Counted from the stretch's first letter, positions 24,638 to 34,002 are shown. The stretch: DNA of 64,000 bases from Propionicimonas sp020161015 (GCF_964266745.1 NZ_CAXWGX010000023.1:310001-374000); one strand, 5' to 3'. Numbers and translations: made by a program. The notes: a model not told the origin generated them from the letters alone.

Positions 24638-27460
24638 GTGCTCGATTCCGAACACCCGAATACTGACCAGCCTGCCCTGGACGCTGTCGAACAGGCACCC
24701 GCAGCCCCGCCGCGCCGCCGCCGCGCGGCCAGCCGACCGGCCGGACCGCCCGCAGCCGTCGAGCCGGGCGCCGTCCCGGCGGCTCCTTCCGCGGAGCCCG
24801 CCGTCGCTGCGGCACCGACCCCCGAGCTGCCGGCCGAGGCGGTCGCTGCGGCACCCACCCCTGAGCCGGTCACCGAGGCACCCAAGCGCACCCGCCGCAG
24901 CCGGGCGAAGGCCGAGGCCCCCGCCGCGTTGCCGCTGGAGGAGGCCCCCGCCGTCGACGTGACGGCGGAGCCCACCGAGGAGCCGGCGCCGCCGGCAGCC
25001 GAGCCGAGGACGCCCGCCCGCCGGCGCCGCGCCACCCGCGCGACCGCGGAGGCCGCGGACGACGCCGACGTGGCCGCCAGCCTCGCCGAGCTCGCCCACC
25101 AGGAGCGCACCCGCACGCGCCGCCGGGTGAAGGCAGAGGCTTTCGGCCTGACCGAGGAGGCGACCCCCGACCAGGTGCTCGACTCGCTCGCGGCCGCGAT
25201 CGGCGGCCTGCTGAGCGAGGAGCCCGAGGCCGAGGAGGACGCGGAGGACGTCGAGGAGGTGGCCGAGGACGACGAGGACGAGGACGCCGCCGACCTGGCC
25301 GAGGACGAGGCCGGTGAAGGTGACGGGACGACCTCGCGCCGCCGCCGCCGCCGTCGTGGCGGACGTCGCCGCCGCCGCGGGGCCGGTGAGGCCGCCGTGG
25401 ACCTCGAGGAGGAGGGCGAGGAGCCCGCAGCCGCCGAGTCCGCCGCAGGCACCGACGGCGACGCCGAGCCCGGCGAGGAGGCCGCGACCGAGAGCGCGTC
25501 GCGTCGTCGCCGTCGTCGCCGCCGTCGCGGGGAGGACGCAGGGGACGGCGAGGAGGACGGCGTCGACGTGGTGGTTCGCGTCCGCGAGCCGCGCCGTCGC
25601 AGCACCCCCAGCGACGAGGTCACCGGTATCGAGGGCTCGACGCGCATGGAGGCCAAGAAGCAGCGCCGGCGCGAGGGCCGTGCCGCCGGTCGCCGGCGCA
25701 CCCCGATCCTGAGCGAGTCGGAGTTCCTGGCCCGCCGCGAGGCCGTCGAGCGCACCATGCTCATCCGCCAGGCCGACGACTACTCCCAGATCGCCGTGAT
25801 GGAGGACGGGGTCCTCGTCGAGCACTACGTCGACCGGGCCTCGGCCACGTCGATGATCGGCAACATCTACCTGGGCCGGGTGCAGAACGTCCTGCCCTCG
25901 ATGGAGGCGGCGTTCGTCGACATCGGACGCGGCCGCAACGCCGTCCTGTACGCCGGCGAGGTCGACTGGGAGTCGTTCGGCGTCACCGGGCAGGACAAGA
26001 AGGTCGAGCGGGTCTTCAAGTCCGGCCAGCAGGTGCTGGTGCAGGTGAGCAAGGACCCGGTCGGCGCCAAGGGCGCCCGCCTGACCTCGCACATCTCGAT
26101 CCCCGGCCGCTACATCGTGTACTCGCCGGGCGGCCACCTGTCCGGCATCTCGCGCAAGCTGCCCGAGGGGGAGCGCCGCCGGCTGAAGGGGATCCTCGAC
26201 GAGCTCATCGGGTCGGAGGCGTCCGTCATCGTCCGCACCGCGGCCGAGGGCGCCAGCGAGGAGGAGCTGGTCCGCGACGTCAACAGGCTCAAGGCGCAGT
26301 GGGAGGTGCTGGAGAAGAAGGTCAAGGCCGGCCAGGCGCCCCAGCAGCTCTACGCCGAGCCGGACCTCACCGTCCGGATCGTCCGCGACCTGTTCACCGA
26401 GGACTTCGGCACGCTGATCGTCGACGGCAACGGACAGGCCGACGACGCGTACGACACCGTCCTCGCCTACGTCGAGCATGTCGCGCCGCACCTCGGAGAG
26501 CGGCTGAAGCGCTGGGACCGCACGACGCAGGGCGACATCTTCGACGCACACCGCGTCCACGAACAGGTGGCGAAGGCGCTCGAACGCAAGGTGTTCCTGC
26601 CCTCGGGCGGCTCGCTGATTATCGACCGCACCGAGGCCATGACCGTCATCGACGTGAACACCGGCAAGTTCACCGGCACGTCCGGCAACCTCGAGGCGAC
26701 CGTCACGTCGAACAACCTGGAAGCCGCGGAGGAGATCGTCCGCCAGCTCCGGCTGCGGGACATCGGCGGCATCATCGTGGTCGACTTCATCGACATGGTG
26801 CTGCCGGCCAACCGCGAGCTGCTGCTGCGCCGGCTGGTCGAGTGCCTCGGTCGTGACCGGACCCGCCACCAGGTGGCGGAGGTCACCTCGCTGGGCCTGG
26901 TGCAGATGACCCGCAAGAAGATCGGGACGGGGCTCGCCGAGGCGTTCACCGTCGCCTGCGAGACCTGCAAGGGTCGTGGGTACCACGTGCACGACGCCCC
27001 GGTGGCGTCCCAGGCACCGGCCGACGGCGGCGACCGGGACGGCGCCCGCCGCGGTGGCCGCTCCGGCGGCGGCCAGCAGGCCACCACCCGGCGCAGTTCC
27101 CGTGCGCGCAAGGAAGAGCCGGCCCGCCCGGCCGGACCGGCGCCGGAGATCCTGGCCATCCACGCCGCCTCCGAGCACGCGCACGGCGCGGACGACACGG
27201 CCGCTCCCGTCGCGGAGGAGACGAACGCGCCGGTCGAGGTCGCCGAGACGGTGACCACCGAGGCCGTGGTGGAGCCGGTCGAGGTCGTCGAGCCGGCGGT
27301 GGAGGCCACCGAGGCCGTGGCCGGGACGGCCGAGGTCGTCGACGTCGCCGCCGAGCCGGTGTCCGACGTCGAGCCGGAGGTCGTCCAGCCCGTCGACGTG
27401 GAGGAGCCCGTTGCCGACCAGCCGGCGGACCCCCAGCCGGAGCCGGTCGCGGCCGAGTAG
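24638..27460 (+). CDS. rne: Ribonuclease E/G
   Basis: An endoribonuclease central to mRNA decay and rRNA maturation, 940 residues. The first 370 residues are low-complexity: Ala/Pro-rich, then acidic runs, then Arg clusters such as RRRRRRGGRRRRRG, probably the RNA- and protein-binding scaffold. The catalytic core follows, with an S1 domain (GNIYLGRVQNVLPSMEAAFV), a DNase-I-like part with IDRTEAMTVIDVNTGKF and VVDFIDM (metal-binding Asp residues), and a zinc-link-like CETCKGRGY. The last 130 residues are acidic and Val/Glu/Pro-rich. GTG 24638 follows AAGGAG by seven bases. Confidence 0.95.
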   Translation: MLDSEHPNTDQPALDAVEQAPAAPPRRRRAASRPAGPPAAVEPGAVPAAPSAEPAVAAAPTPELPAEAVAAAPTPEPVTEAPKRTRRSRAKAEAPAALPLEEAPAVDVTAEPTEEPAPPAAEPRTPARRRRATRATAEAADDADVAASLAELAHQERTRTRRRVKAEAFGLTEEATPDQVLDSLAAAIGGLLSEEPEAEEDAEDVEEVAEDDEDEDAADLAEDEAGEGDGTTSRRRRRRRGGRRRRRGAGEAAVDLEEEGEEPAAAESAAGTDGDAEPGEEAATESASRRRRRRRRRGEDAGDGEEDGVDVVVRVREPRRRSTPSDEVTGIEGSTRMEAKKQRRREGRAAGRRRTPILSESEFLARREAVERTMLIRQADDYSQIAVMEDGVLVEHYVDRASATSMIGNIYLGRVQNVLPSMEAAFVDIGRGRNAVLYAGEVDWESFGVTGQDKKVERVFKSGQQVLVQVSKDPVGAKGARLTSHISIPGRYIVYSPGGHLSGISRKLPEGERRRLKGILDELIGSEASVIVRTAAEGASEEELVRDVNRLKAQWEVLEKKVKAGQAPQQLYAEPDLTVRIVRDLFTEDFGTLIVDGNGQADDAYDTVLAYVEHVAPHLGERLKRWDRTTQGDIFDAHRVHEQVAKALERKVFLPSGGSLIIDRTEAMTVIDVNTGKFTGTSGNLEATVTSNNLEAAEEIVRQLRLRDIGGIIVVDFIDMVLPANRELLLRRLVECLGRDRTRHQVAEVTSLGLVQMTRKKIGTGLAEAFTVACETCKGRGYHVHDAPVASQAPADGGDRDGARRGGRSGGGQQATTRRSSRARKEEPARPAGPAPEILAIHAASEHAHGADDTAAPVAEETNAPVEVAETVTTEAVVEPVEVVEPAVEATEAVAGTAEVVDVAAEPVSDVEPEVVQPVDVEEPVADQPADPQPEPVAAE

Positions 27461-27471
27461 CAGACGAAGGG

Positions 27472-27496
27472 CGCCGGCCGGTCCTCCGGTCCGGCG
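27472..27496. terminator. Hairpin between convergent rne and nadE
   Basis: CGCCGG-CCGG, loop TCCT, CCGG-T-CCGGCG: a ten-pair stem with one bulged T, 12 bases after the rne stop and 22 bases beyond the nadE stop. It probably serves both genes. Confidence 0.5.
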
Positions 27497-27517
27497 TCCA
27501 CCCGTCGGGGGTGCCCG

Positions 27518-29557
27518 TCAGCCCTGGGGCACGTTCTCCAGCTCGGCCAGCCAGAGGGCCGCGGAGGTGTCGGACGGCGCGCGCCAGTCGCCGCGCGGAG
27601 ACAGCGAGCCGCCCCGCACCACCTTCGGCCCGTTGGGCAGCGCCGAGCGCTTGAACTGGGCGAACCCGAAGAACCGGGAGCAGAACACGCCCAGCCACTT
27701 CCTGATCGTGGCGAGGTCGTAGGACGTCCGCTCGTCGTGGGGGAAGCCCTCCGGCCAGGCGCCGGCATCCGCGTCCCGCCAGGCGTGCCAGGCGAGGAAC
27801 GCGATCTTGGACGGCTTCATACCGTGCCGCAGCACGTGGAACAGGGTGAAGTCCTGCAGCGAGTACGGGCCGATCGTGGCCTGCGTCGACTGCGGCGTCT
27901 CGCCCTCGCCGACGGGCACGAGTTCCGGCGTGATCTCGGTGTCCAGGATCGCCTGGAGCGTGGCCGACACGGCGTCGGAGAACTGGCCGGAGCTGATCAC
28001 CCAGCGGATCAGGTGCTGCATGAGCGTCTTGGGCACCCCGCCGTTGACGTTGTAGTGCGACATCTGGTCCCCGACACCGTACGTGCACCAGCCGAGCGCC
28101 AGTTCGGACAGGTCGCCGGTGCCGAGCACGATGCCGCCGCGCTGGTTGGCGAGGCGGAAGAGGTAGTCGGTGCGCAGGCCGGCCTGCACGTTCTCGAACG
28201 TGACGTCGTACACCGGCTCGCCGTCGGCGAACGGGTGGTCGAGCCGGTCGAGCATCAGCCGCGCCGTGTCGGTGATGTCGAGTTCTGCGAACGTCACGCC
28301 CAGGGCCTGCGCGAGGGCGGTGGCGTTGCCCTTGGTGTGCGCGGACGTGGCGAAGCCCGGCATGGTGAACGCCAGGATGTCGGAGCGCGGACGGCCCAGC
28401 CGGTCCATCGCCCGCGCGGCCACGATCAGGGCGTGCGTGGAGTCGAGGCCGCCGGAGACGCCGATCACGATCTTCGGCTGGCCGATCGCCCGGAGCCGCT
28501 GCTCGAGGCCGCTGACCTGGATGTTGTAGGCCTCGTAGCAGTCCTGCGCGAGGCGGGCGGGGTCGGCGGGGACGAACGGGAAGCGCGCCAGCGGCCGGCG
28601 CAGCCCGAGGTCGCCGGACGGCGGCTCCAGGTCGAAGGTCACCGTCCGGTACTCGCCCACCCGCTCGGCATGGGTGCGGCGGTTGTCGTCGAAGGTTCCC
28701 TGGCGCAGGCGGTCCTGGACCAGGGTGCCGAGGTCGAGGTCGGCGATGCTCGCCCGCGGGCCCTCGGGGAAGCGCTCCGACTCGGCCAGCAGCGTCCCCG
28801 CCTCGTAGACCATCGTCTGGCCGTCCCAGGACAGGTCGGTGGACGACTCGCCCTCCCCGGCGGCGCTGAACACGTAGCCGGCCAGCAGCCGCGACGAGCC
28901 GGAGAGGCACAGCACCTTGCGCTCCTCCGCCTTCGCCACCGTGATCGGGCTGCCGGACAGGTTCGCGATGACCGTGGCACCGGCGAGCGCAGCCTCCGCG
29001 CTGGCCGGGATCGGCACCCACATGTCCTCGCAGATCTCCACGTTCAGCACGAAGCCCGGCAGGTCGTCCGCGGCGAAGAGCAGGTCCGCGCCGAACGGCA
29101 CGTCCTGGCCGGCCACCCGGATCTCGCCGGTCACGTCGTCGCCGGGACCGATCTGGCGACGCTCGTAGAACTCCCGGTAGGTCGGAAGGTAGGACTTGGG
29201 GACGACGCCGAGCACGCGCCCGCGGTGGATCACCACCGCGCAGTTGTAGATGCGGTTGAGGCTGACCAGCGGCGCCCCGACTGCGATCACGCAGCCGACC
29301 GACGCGGTCTGCGGCACCAGCCAGGCCAGCGCGTCCTGGACGGCGTCGAGCACGGTGTCCTGCATCAGCAGGTCCTCGATCGAGTACCCGCTGAGCGTGA
29401 GTTCCGGGAACACCGCGAGGCACGCCCCGGCGTCCGCGCACTCGCGTGCCTGGGCGAGCACCGCCTCGGCGTTCGCCTGCGGCTGCACCATGCGGATCGG
29501 CAGCGTGCAGGCGGCGACCCGCGCGAACCCGTGGGCGTAGAGGTTGAAGAAGTCCAT
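27518..29557 (-). CDS. nadE: Glutamine-dependent NAD+ synthetase
   Basis: The last step of NAD synthesis: amidation of nicotinate adenine dinucleotide with glutamine nitrogen. The 679-residue length matches the two-domain actinobacterial enzyme. The N-terminal glutaminase (nitrilase fold) has the triad Glu in FPELTLSGYS, Lys in PKSYLPTYREFYE and Cys in NVEICEDMW. The C-terminal ATP-pyrophosphatase domain has VSGGLDST. ATG 29557 has AGGAG upstream. nadD lies at 39848, so two NAD genes occur in the window without being linked. Confidence 0.97.
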   Translation of the reverse strand: MDFFNLYAHGFARVAACTLPIRMVQPQANAEAVLAQARECADAGACLAVFPELTLSGYSIEDLLMQDTVLDAVQDALAWLVPQTASVGCVIAVGAPLVSLNRIYNCAVVIHRGRVLGVVPKSYLPTYREFYERRQIGPGDDVTGEIRVAGQDVPFGADLLFAADDLPGFVLNVEICEDMWVPIPASAEAALAGATVIANLSGSPITVAKAEERKVLCLSGSSRLLAGYVFSAAGEGESSTDLSWDGQTMVYEAGTLLAESERFPEGPRASIADLDLGTLVQDRLRQGTFDDNRRTHAERVGEYRTVTFDLEPPSGDLGLRRPLARFPFVPADPARLAQDCYEAYNIQVSGLEQRLRAIGQPKIVIGVSGGLDSTHALIVAARAMDRLGRPRSDILAFTMPGFATSAHTKGNATALAQALGVTFAELDITDTARLMLDRLDHPFADGEPVYDVTFENVQAGLRTDYLFRLANQRGGIVLGTGDLSELALGWCTYGVGDQMSHYNVNGGVPKTLMQHLIRWVISSGQFSDAVSATLQAILDTEITPELVPVGEGETPQSTQATIGPYSLQDFTLFHVLRHGMKPSKIAFLAWHAWRDADAGAWPEGFPHDERTSYDLATIRKWLGVFCSRFFGFAQFKRSALPNGPKVVRGGSLSPRGDWRAPSDTSAALWLAELENVPQG

Positions 29558-29627
29558 GACAGCGCTCCTGGCTCCGGTGTGGCCTCAGCATGCCACGGCT
29601 GGGCGGTCGATCGACGAGACTGTACCC

Positions 29628-30308
29628 ATGAGCGAGGTGCTGCGCGTGGAGACGCCGGACGGGCCCGGAGAACTCGTGCTCGACGGGGCGGTCACGCCGA
29701 CGGCCGCGGTGGTGCTCGGGCACGGTGCCGGGGGCAGCGAGGACGCCTGGGACCTGGCCCTCCTGGCACGGGAACTGCCCGCAGCGGGCGTCAGCGTCGC
29801 CCGGTACCGGCAGCCGTGGCTGGTCGCGGGGCGGAAGGTCGCCGGGCCGCCGGCCTCCCTCGATCGCGCCTGGGTGCCGGCCGTCGCCGTCCTGCGTGAG
29901 CGGTGGGCGGGCACGCCGCTGTTCGTCGGCGGGCGCAGCGCGGGTGCCCGGTGCGCCTGCCGCTGCCTCGACGAGGCGGACGCGGGCCTCGTCCTGCTGT
30001 CCTTCCCGCTGCACCCCCCGGGCAAGCCGCACAAGAGCCGCGTGGCCGAACTGGCCGCGACGACCCGGCCCGTCCTCGTTCTCCAGGGCGCCGGTGACCC
30101 GTTCGGGACGCCGGCCGACGTGGCGCGGGCGCTCGCCGACGCCGGCTACGCGGGCGAGCGCATCGTCGGTGTGCCCGGGGCCACCCACTCCCTCGCCCCG
30201 GCCAGGAGCCTGCCGGCCCCGGCGGTGGCCGAGCGCGAACAGCTCCTCGTCGGTGCCGTGGTCACCTTCATCGCCGACGTGATGGAGCCGGTGCCCTCCG
30301 CCGAGTAG
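29628..30308 (+). CDS. KANL3/Tex30-like alpha/beta hydrolase
   Basis: A 226-residue single-domain alpha/beta hydrolase. An early GHGAGGSEDAWD oxyanion region is followed by GGRSAGAR with the nucleophile serine, LVLQGAGDPFG with the acid, and PGATHSL with the histidine. This order fits the KANL3/Tex30 type of small hydrolases, whose substrates are unknown. ATG 29628 follows GAGACT by six bases, which fits a leaderless start. The upstream in-frame ATG at 29544 would overlap the nadE coding region on the other strand. The gene is divergent from nadE. Confidence 0.8.
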   Translation: MSEVLRVETPDGPGELVLDGAVTPTAAVVLGHGAGGSEDAWDLALLARELPAAGVSVARYRQPWLVAGRKVAGPPASLDRAWVPAVAVLRERWAGTPLFVGGRSAGARCACRCLDEADAGLVLLSFPLHPPGKPHKSRVAELAATTRPVLVLQGAGDPFGTPADVARALADAGYAGERIVGVPGATHSLAPARSLPAPAVAEREQLLVGAVVTFIADVMEPVPSAE

Positions 30309-30396
30309 CCGGGGGCTGTCGCGCTCCGGAACCGGATCGGCGGCGGCCCGCCCGCCCGGATCGACCGCCACCACGACACCGGACCGCCGGATCGCG

Positions 30397-30924
30397 TCAC
30401 GCCGGCGGCGCCGCGGACGGGCGGCCGGCGGCCTCCCGTGCCAGCAACGATCGCTTGACGTCGATGCCCCAGGCGAACCCGCCGAGGCTGCCGTCGCCGC
30501 GCAGCACCCGGTGGCACGGCACGAACAGCGCCGGCGCGTTGCTCGCGCAGATGCTCGCCGCCGCCCGGACGGCCTTCGCGTTGCCGAGGGCCGCCGCGAA
30601 CTCCGCGTAGCTCAGCGGCGCTCCCGGCGGGATCCGTCGCAACCGGTCCCAGCCGCTGCGGCGCCAAGGGCTGCCCGCCTGCCGGACGGGAACGGCGTCC
30701 AGCGCCGCGGGGTCGCCGGCGTAGTAGGCGCGTACGGCGGCCACCGGCCCGGCGACCTCGGCGTGATCGGAAGGCACGACCGCCACGTCGGCCGGGCGCT
30801 CGCCGGCAGGCAGGCGGGCGAGGATCGACCCGGTGTCGTCGGTCCAGCCGGACGCCAGGACGACGCCGTCGTCGGCCAGCACGGTGAAGGGGCCGTCCGG
30901 GGTGTCGAGGGTGGTCAGCTTCAC
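30397..30924 (-). CDS. ogt: Methylated-DNA-protein cysteine methyltransferase
   Basis: A 175-residue suicide repair protein that takes the methyl group from O6-methylguanine. The acceptor is Cys137 in FVPCHRVL, with the DNA-binding helix segment SYAEFAAALGNAKAVRAA before it. The GTG start overlaps the stop of the ada-alkA gene (GTGA) and has GGAAGG upstream, so both proteins are made from one message. A two-gene alkylation-response operon is the likely reading. Confidence 0.93.
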   Translation of the reverse strand: MKLTTLDTPDGPFTVLADDGVVLASGWTDDTGSILARLPAGERPADVAVVPSDHAEVAGPVAAVRAYYAGDPAALDAVPVRQAGSPWRRSGWDRLRRIPPGAPLSYAEFAAALGNAKAVRAAASICASNAPALFVPCHRVLRGDGSLGGFAWGIDVKRSLLAREAAGRPSAAPPA

Positions 30925-32402
30925 GGTGAATTCCTTCCGGTCGATGCCCGCCACAGGTGGAGGCCGGCGTAGGAGCGCCACGGGGCGACGGTCGTCCCCC
31001 AGGCGGCGAGTTCGCGGGGGCTGTCGGGCAGCCCGAGGCGCCGGGCCCCTGCCCGGAGCGCGACGTCCCCGGTGAGCAGCAGGTCCGGATGGCCCAGCAC
31101 CCGCATGGCCACGTAGTCGGCGGTCCAGGCGCCGATGCCACGCTCGGCGACCAGCCGCGCGCGCTGGTCGACGGGGTCGTCCCCGATACCGAGCTCGAGC
31201 TCCCCGGACGCCAGCCGACGGCAGACACCGACGATCGCGTCGATCCGGGCACGCGGACCGGTGAGCACCTGTGCGCCGCGCTCGGCCACGGCGGCGGGGG
31301 AGGGGAACAGGGTGGTGAGCGCCCCGGACGGCTCCGCGACCGGGCTGCCGAGCTCCACCGCCAGGCGGCTGAGGTGCGTGCGGGCGGCGGCCACCGACAC
31401 CTGCTGGCCGACGAGCGCACGGATCAGCAGCTCGTGGGCGTCAACGGCCCCAGGCAGCCGGATTCCCGCTGTGGCGCGCACGGACGGCGCCAGCGCACGG
31501 TCGCGGCGCAGGGCGTCGTCGATGCCGACCGGATCTGCGTCCGCGTCGAACAGGCGCCGCACGCGCGCGACGAGCGGACCCAGGTCGGACAGCGCCGCCA
31601 GCCGGGCGTCCAGGAGCAGGCGCGCGCCGTCCCAGCGCACGGAGAAGTCCGCCGGGCCGGACGGCAGCAGCAGCGTCCGGGAGTAGTGGTCGGGGCCGGC
31701 CAGCTCGACCCCCGGCACCGCGCGGGCGGCCAGCCAGGCGAACACCCCGGCGGCGTCGAACGGAAGCCGGACGGGCAGCGCGAGCGCGACCCGCGTCCCC
31801 GGCGTCGGAGAGCCCGCCGACGTGGCGGGCGAGGTGGCCCGCGGGCCGGGACGCGTGGCGCGCACCTGCGACGGCGTCCGGTCGTAGAGCGCCGTGATGG
31901 TGTCGTTGAACTGGCGGATGCTGCCGAAACCGGCAGCGAAGGCGATGTCGCTCACCGGGAGGTCGGTGGCCACCAGCAGCTGCCGTGCCGTCTGCGCCCG
32001 GTGCGCGCGGGCCAGGGCCAGCGGGGAGGCGCCGAGCTCTGCGCCGAGCAGCCGGTTGAGGTGGCGCGCGGTGTAGCCGAGCCGTGACGCGAGTCCCCCG
32101 ACACCTTCCCGCTCGACGACACCGTCAGCGATGAGGCGCATCGCCCGGGCGGCCACGTCGGAGCGGGTGTTCCACTCCGGTGAGCCCGGGACGGCGTCCG
32201 GCAGACAGCGCTTGCACGCCCGGTAGCCCGCCTCGTGCGCCGCGGCGCCGGTGGGGAAGAACTCGACGTTGCGTGCCAGGGGGGTGCGCGCCGGGCAGGA
32301 CGGGCGGCAGTAGATGCCGGTCGTGCGCACGGCCAGGACGAACGCGCCGTCGAAGCGGGAGTCGCGGGTGGCGACCGCCCGGTACCGTTGCGCGAAGTCC
32401 AT
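30921..32402 (-). CDS. Ada regulator / AlkA 3-methyladenine glycosylase fusion
   Basis: A 493-residue fusion. Residues 1-75 are the Ada metal-binding domain with Cys32 and Cys36 (YCRPSC) and Cys63 and Cys66 (CKRC), Cys32 being the methyl acceptor. Residues 80-190 form an AraC-type DNA-binding domain (FGSIRQFNDTITALYDRTPSQ). The rest is an AlkA-like glycosylase with a helix-hairpin-helix and the Asp region GIGAWTADYVAMRVLGHPD. It both repairs methyl phosphotriesters and alkylated bases and activates its own operon. I use ATG 32402, the start of MDFAQRYRAV; ATG 32414 is an alternative. Confidence 0.93.
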   Translation of the reverse strand: MDFAQRYRAVATRDSRFDGAFVLAVRTTGIYCRPSCPARTPLARNVEFFPTGAAAHEAGYRACKRCLPDAVPGSPEWNTRSDVAARAMRLIADGVVEREGVGGLASRLGYTARHLNRLLGAELGASPLALARAHRAQTARQLLVATDLPVSDIAFAAGFGSIRQFNDTITALYDRTPSQVRATRPGPRATSPATSAGSPTPGTRVALALPVRLPFDAAGVFAWLAARAVPGVELAGPDHYSRTLLLPSGPADFSVRWDGARLLLDARLAALSDLGPLVARVRRLFDADADPVGIDDALRRDRALAPSVRATAGIRLPGAVDAHELLIRALVGQQVSVAAARTHLSRLAVELGSPVAEPSGALTTLFPSPAAVAERGAQVLTGPRARIDAIVGVCRRLASGELELGIGDDPVDQRARLVAERGIGAWTADYVAMRVLGHPDLLLTGDVALRAGARRLGLPDSPRELAAWGTTVAPWRSYAGLHLWRASTGRNSP

Positions 32403-32588
32403 GCCGATCAGCATGGCATGCGGCCCGACCGACAACTAGCGGAAATCGGACGTGGCCGTCCCGCATCCGGACAGGCCGGGAAGCGGCGGCCCCGGGCGCA
32501 GCAGGGACGGCCCTGGGCGCGGTGGCCTGCCCAGATGCGCCCGCGACCGGCAGAATGAGCACCGCCCACATCGCAACCAGGGGGAACA

Positions 32589-33224
32589 GTGGACCAGGAC
32601 GTCAGGGAAGCTGCGCGCCACGCGACCGCTGTCCGCGTCGGCCGGGACCTCGCTTCCGAGGAGGACCTGGCCACCCTCCTCGGGATTGCGGAGCACGGGC
32701 TGGGTGAGCTCTTCGACGGGGAGTGCACGATCCAGGTCGGAGTTCGGGTCGATCCGCCGGTGGGCGAGGTCCCCGAGTGGATCCCGTCTGACGGGCTGCG
32801 CGACGAGGTGGCCACGGGCCTGGCCAGCACGCCGACGCCCGACGTCTGGCACGAGCGTCCGGGCATCCTGCTCGTACCCCACAGCGCCAGCGGCGTGTGT
32901 CGTGCCTGGGTGCAGTTCCCCGTCCCGCGTCGCGTCAGCGTCGAGGAACTCATCATCGGCGACCTGTTCGCGCAGGCCTTCGCCATCGCAGTGGACCGGC
33001 TGGTCAGCCAGGATTCGGCGGCCCGGCGCGAGGCACAGTTGCGGGACGCGGTCGAGGCGCACAGGATCATCGGGCAGGCCACCGGAATCCTCATGGAACG
33101 CCACCGGCTCACCGCTGCACTGGCCTTCGACCGGTTGAGGACGGCGAGCCAGAACCGGAACATCAAGGTCAGGGAGATCGCCGGACGCATGGTCGACACC
33201 GGCCTGGAACCTGATCAGGCCTGA
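32589..33224 (+). CDS. GAF-like/ANTAR domain protein
   Basis: A 211-residue protein. The N-terminal 130 residues form a sensor-like domain (LATLLGIAEHGLGELFDG, GILLVPHSASGVCRAWVQF). The C-terminal part is an ANTAR RNA-binding domain (EAHRIIGQATGILMERHRLTAALAFDRLRTASQNRN). ANTAR proteins prevent transcription termination by binding paired hexaloop hairpins. The protein is clearly paralogous to the C-terminal module of the hybrid kinase at 49784-52939. The GTG start has AGGGGGA upstream. Its RNA target is not evident nearby. Confidence 0.88.
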   Translation: MDQDVREAARHATAVRVGRDLASEEDLATLLGIAEHGLGELFDGECTIQVGVRVDPPVGEVPEWIPSDGLRDEVATGLASTPTPDVWHERPGILLVPHSASGVCRAWVQFPVPRRVSVEELIIGDLFAQAFAIAVDRLVSQDSAARREAQLRDAVEAHRIIGQATGILMERHRLTAALAFDRLRTASQNRNIKVREIAGRMVDTGLEPDQA

Positions 33225-33255
33225 GGGCCGGGCACGCCGCGGTCCGCCGCCCGGT

Positions 33256-33285
33256 TTGACCCCTCAGCCCGGGGGCCCGTATTCT
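33256..33285 (+). promoter_or_regulatory. Strong promoter of rplU-rpmA
   Basis: TTGACC (33256-33261), 18-base spacer, TATTCT (33280-33285). It is the clearest -35/-10 pair in the window and predicts a start near 33292. Confidence 0.75.
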
Positions 33286-33291
33286 TGACCC

Positions 33292-33404
33292 TCGGTGCTC
33301 ACTGTGCGGCTTTGCGTCGCCGGGAGCATGACCCAAAGCGCAGGACACCCGCGAAGTCGGGGTGAGCGCGCTTGTCGGAAAGAGCTTAGGGAAGTAGGTC
33401 GGGC
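33292..33404 (+). promoter_or_regulatory. rplU 5' leader, possible L21 autoregulatory structure
   Basis: About 113 transcribed bases before the GTG of rplU. GGTGCTCACTGTGC near its start can pair with GGGGTGAGCGCGC about 60 bases on, enclosing a GC-rich inner stem. L21 leaders with regulatory structure are known in other bacteria; regulation here is inferred. Confidence 0.35.
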
Positions 33405-33713
33405 GTGTACGCGATCGTGCGCAGTGGTGGCCGCCAGCACAAGGTTGCTGTGGGCGACATCGTGGAGATCGACAAGGTCGAGGCGAAGGCCGGCGACAGC
33501 GTTTCGCTGACCCCGCTGCTTCTCGTCGACGGCGACAAGATCACCGCGGATGCGAAGAAGCTCGGCAAGGCGAGTGTCACCGCAGAGGTGATCGCCGAGA
33601 CCAAGGGTCCGAAGATCCGGATCATCAAGTTCAAGAACAAGACCGGCTACAAGAAGCGCCAGGGTCACCGCCAGCGGTACACCCAGGTCAAGGTCACCGG
33701 GATCGAGAGCTGA
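33405..33713 (+). CDS. rplU: 50S ribosomal protein L21
   Basis: L21 of the large subunit, 102 residues, full length. MYAIVRSGGRQHKV and the C-terminal KRQGHRQRYTQVKVTGI are family signatures. The GTG at 33405 begins the conserved protein. rpmA follows ten bases after the stop. Transcription is from the strong promoter at 33256-33285. Confidence 0.97.
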   Translation: MYAIVRSGGRQHKVAVGDIVEIDKVEAKAGDSVSLTPLLLVDGDKITADAKKLGKASVTAEVIAETKGPKIRIIKFKNKTGYKKRQGHRQRYTQVKVTGIES

Positions 33714-33723
33714 GGCTACTGAC

Positions 33724-33984
33724 ATGGCACACAAGAAGGGCGCATCGTCCTCCCGCAACGGTCGCGACTCCAACGCGCAGCGGCTCGGCGTCAAGCGGTT
33801 CGGTGGCGAGCAGGTGAACGCCGGCGAGATCATCGTCCGCCAGCGCGGCACCCACTTCCACCCGGGTGAGGGCGTGGGTCGCGGTGGTGACGACACGCTG
33901 TTCGCCCTCCGTCCCGGCAAGGTCGAGTTCGGCACCCGTCGCGGACGTCGCGTGGTGAACATCGCGATCGAGGACGCCGAGTAG
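33724..33984 (+). CDS. rpmA: 50S ribosomal protein L27
   Basis: L27, 86 residues, near the peptidyl transferase centre. It begins MAHKKGASSSRNGRDSNAQR, the normal mature N-terminus without the cleaved leader seen in Firmicutes. It is co-transcribed with rplU and followed by a strong hairpin. Confidence 0.97.
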   Translation: MAHKKGASSSRNGRDSNAQRLGVKRFGGEQVNAGEIIVRQRGTHFHPGEGVGRGGDDTLFALRPGKVEFGTRRGRRVVNIAIEDAE

Positions 33985-34002
33985 GCGAACCCACAGCACG
34001 GC

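Noticed and set aside
24521..27184. 887-codon open frame on the minus strand opposite rne
   Set aside because: It mirrors the GC-rich rne codons, its product is low-complexity Leu/Gly/Arg/Val, and no ribosome site is present. The same holds for the long antisense frames at 5821-7461, 7194-9140 and 16081-18138.
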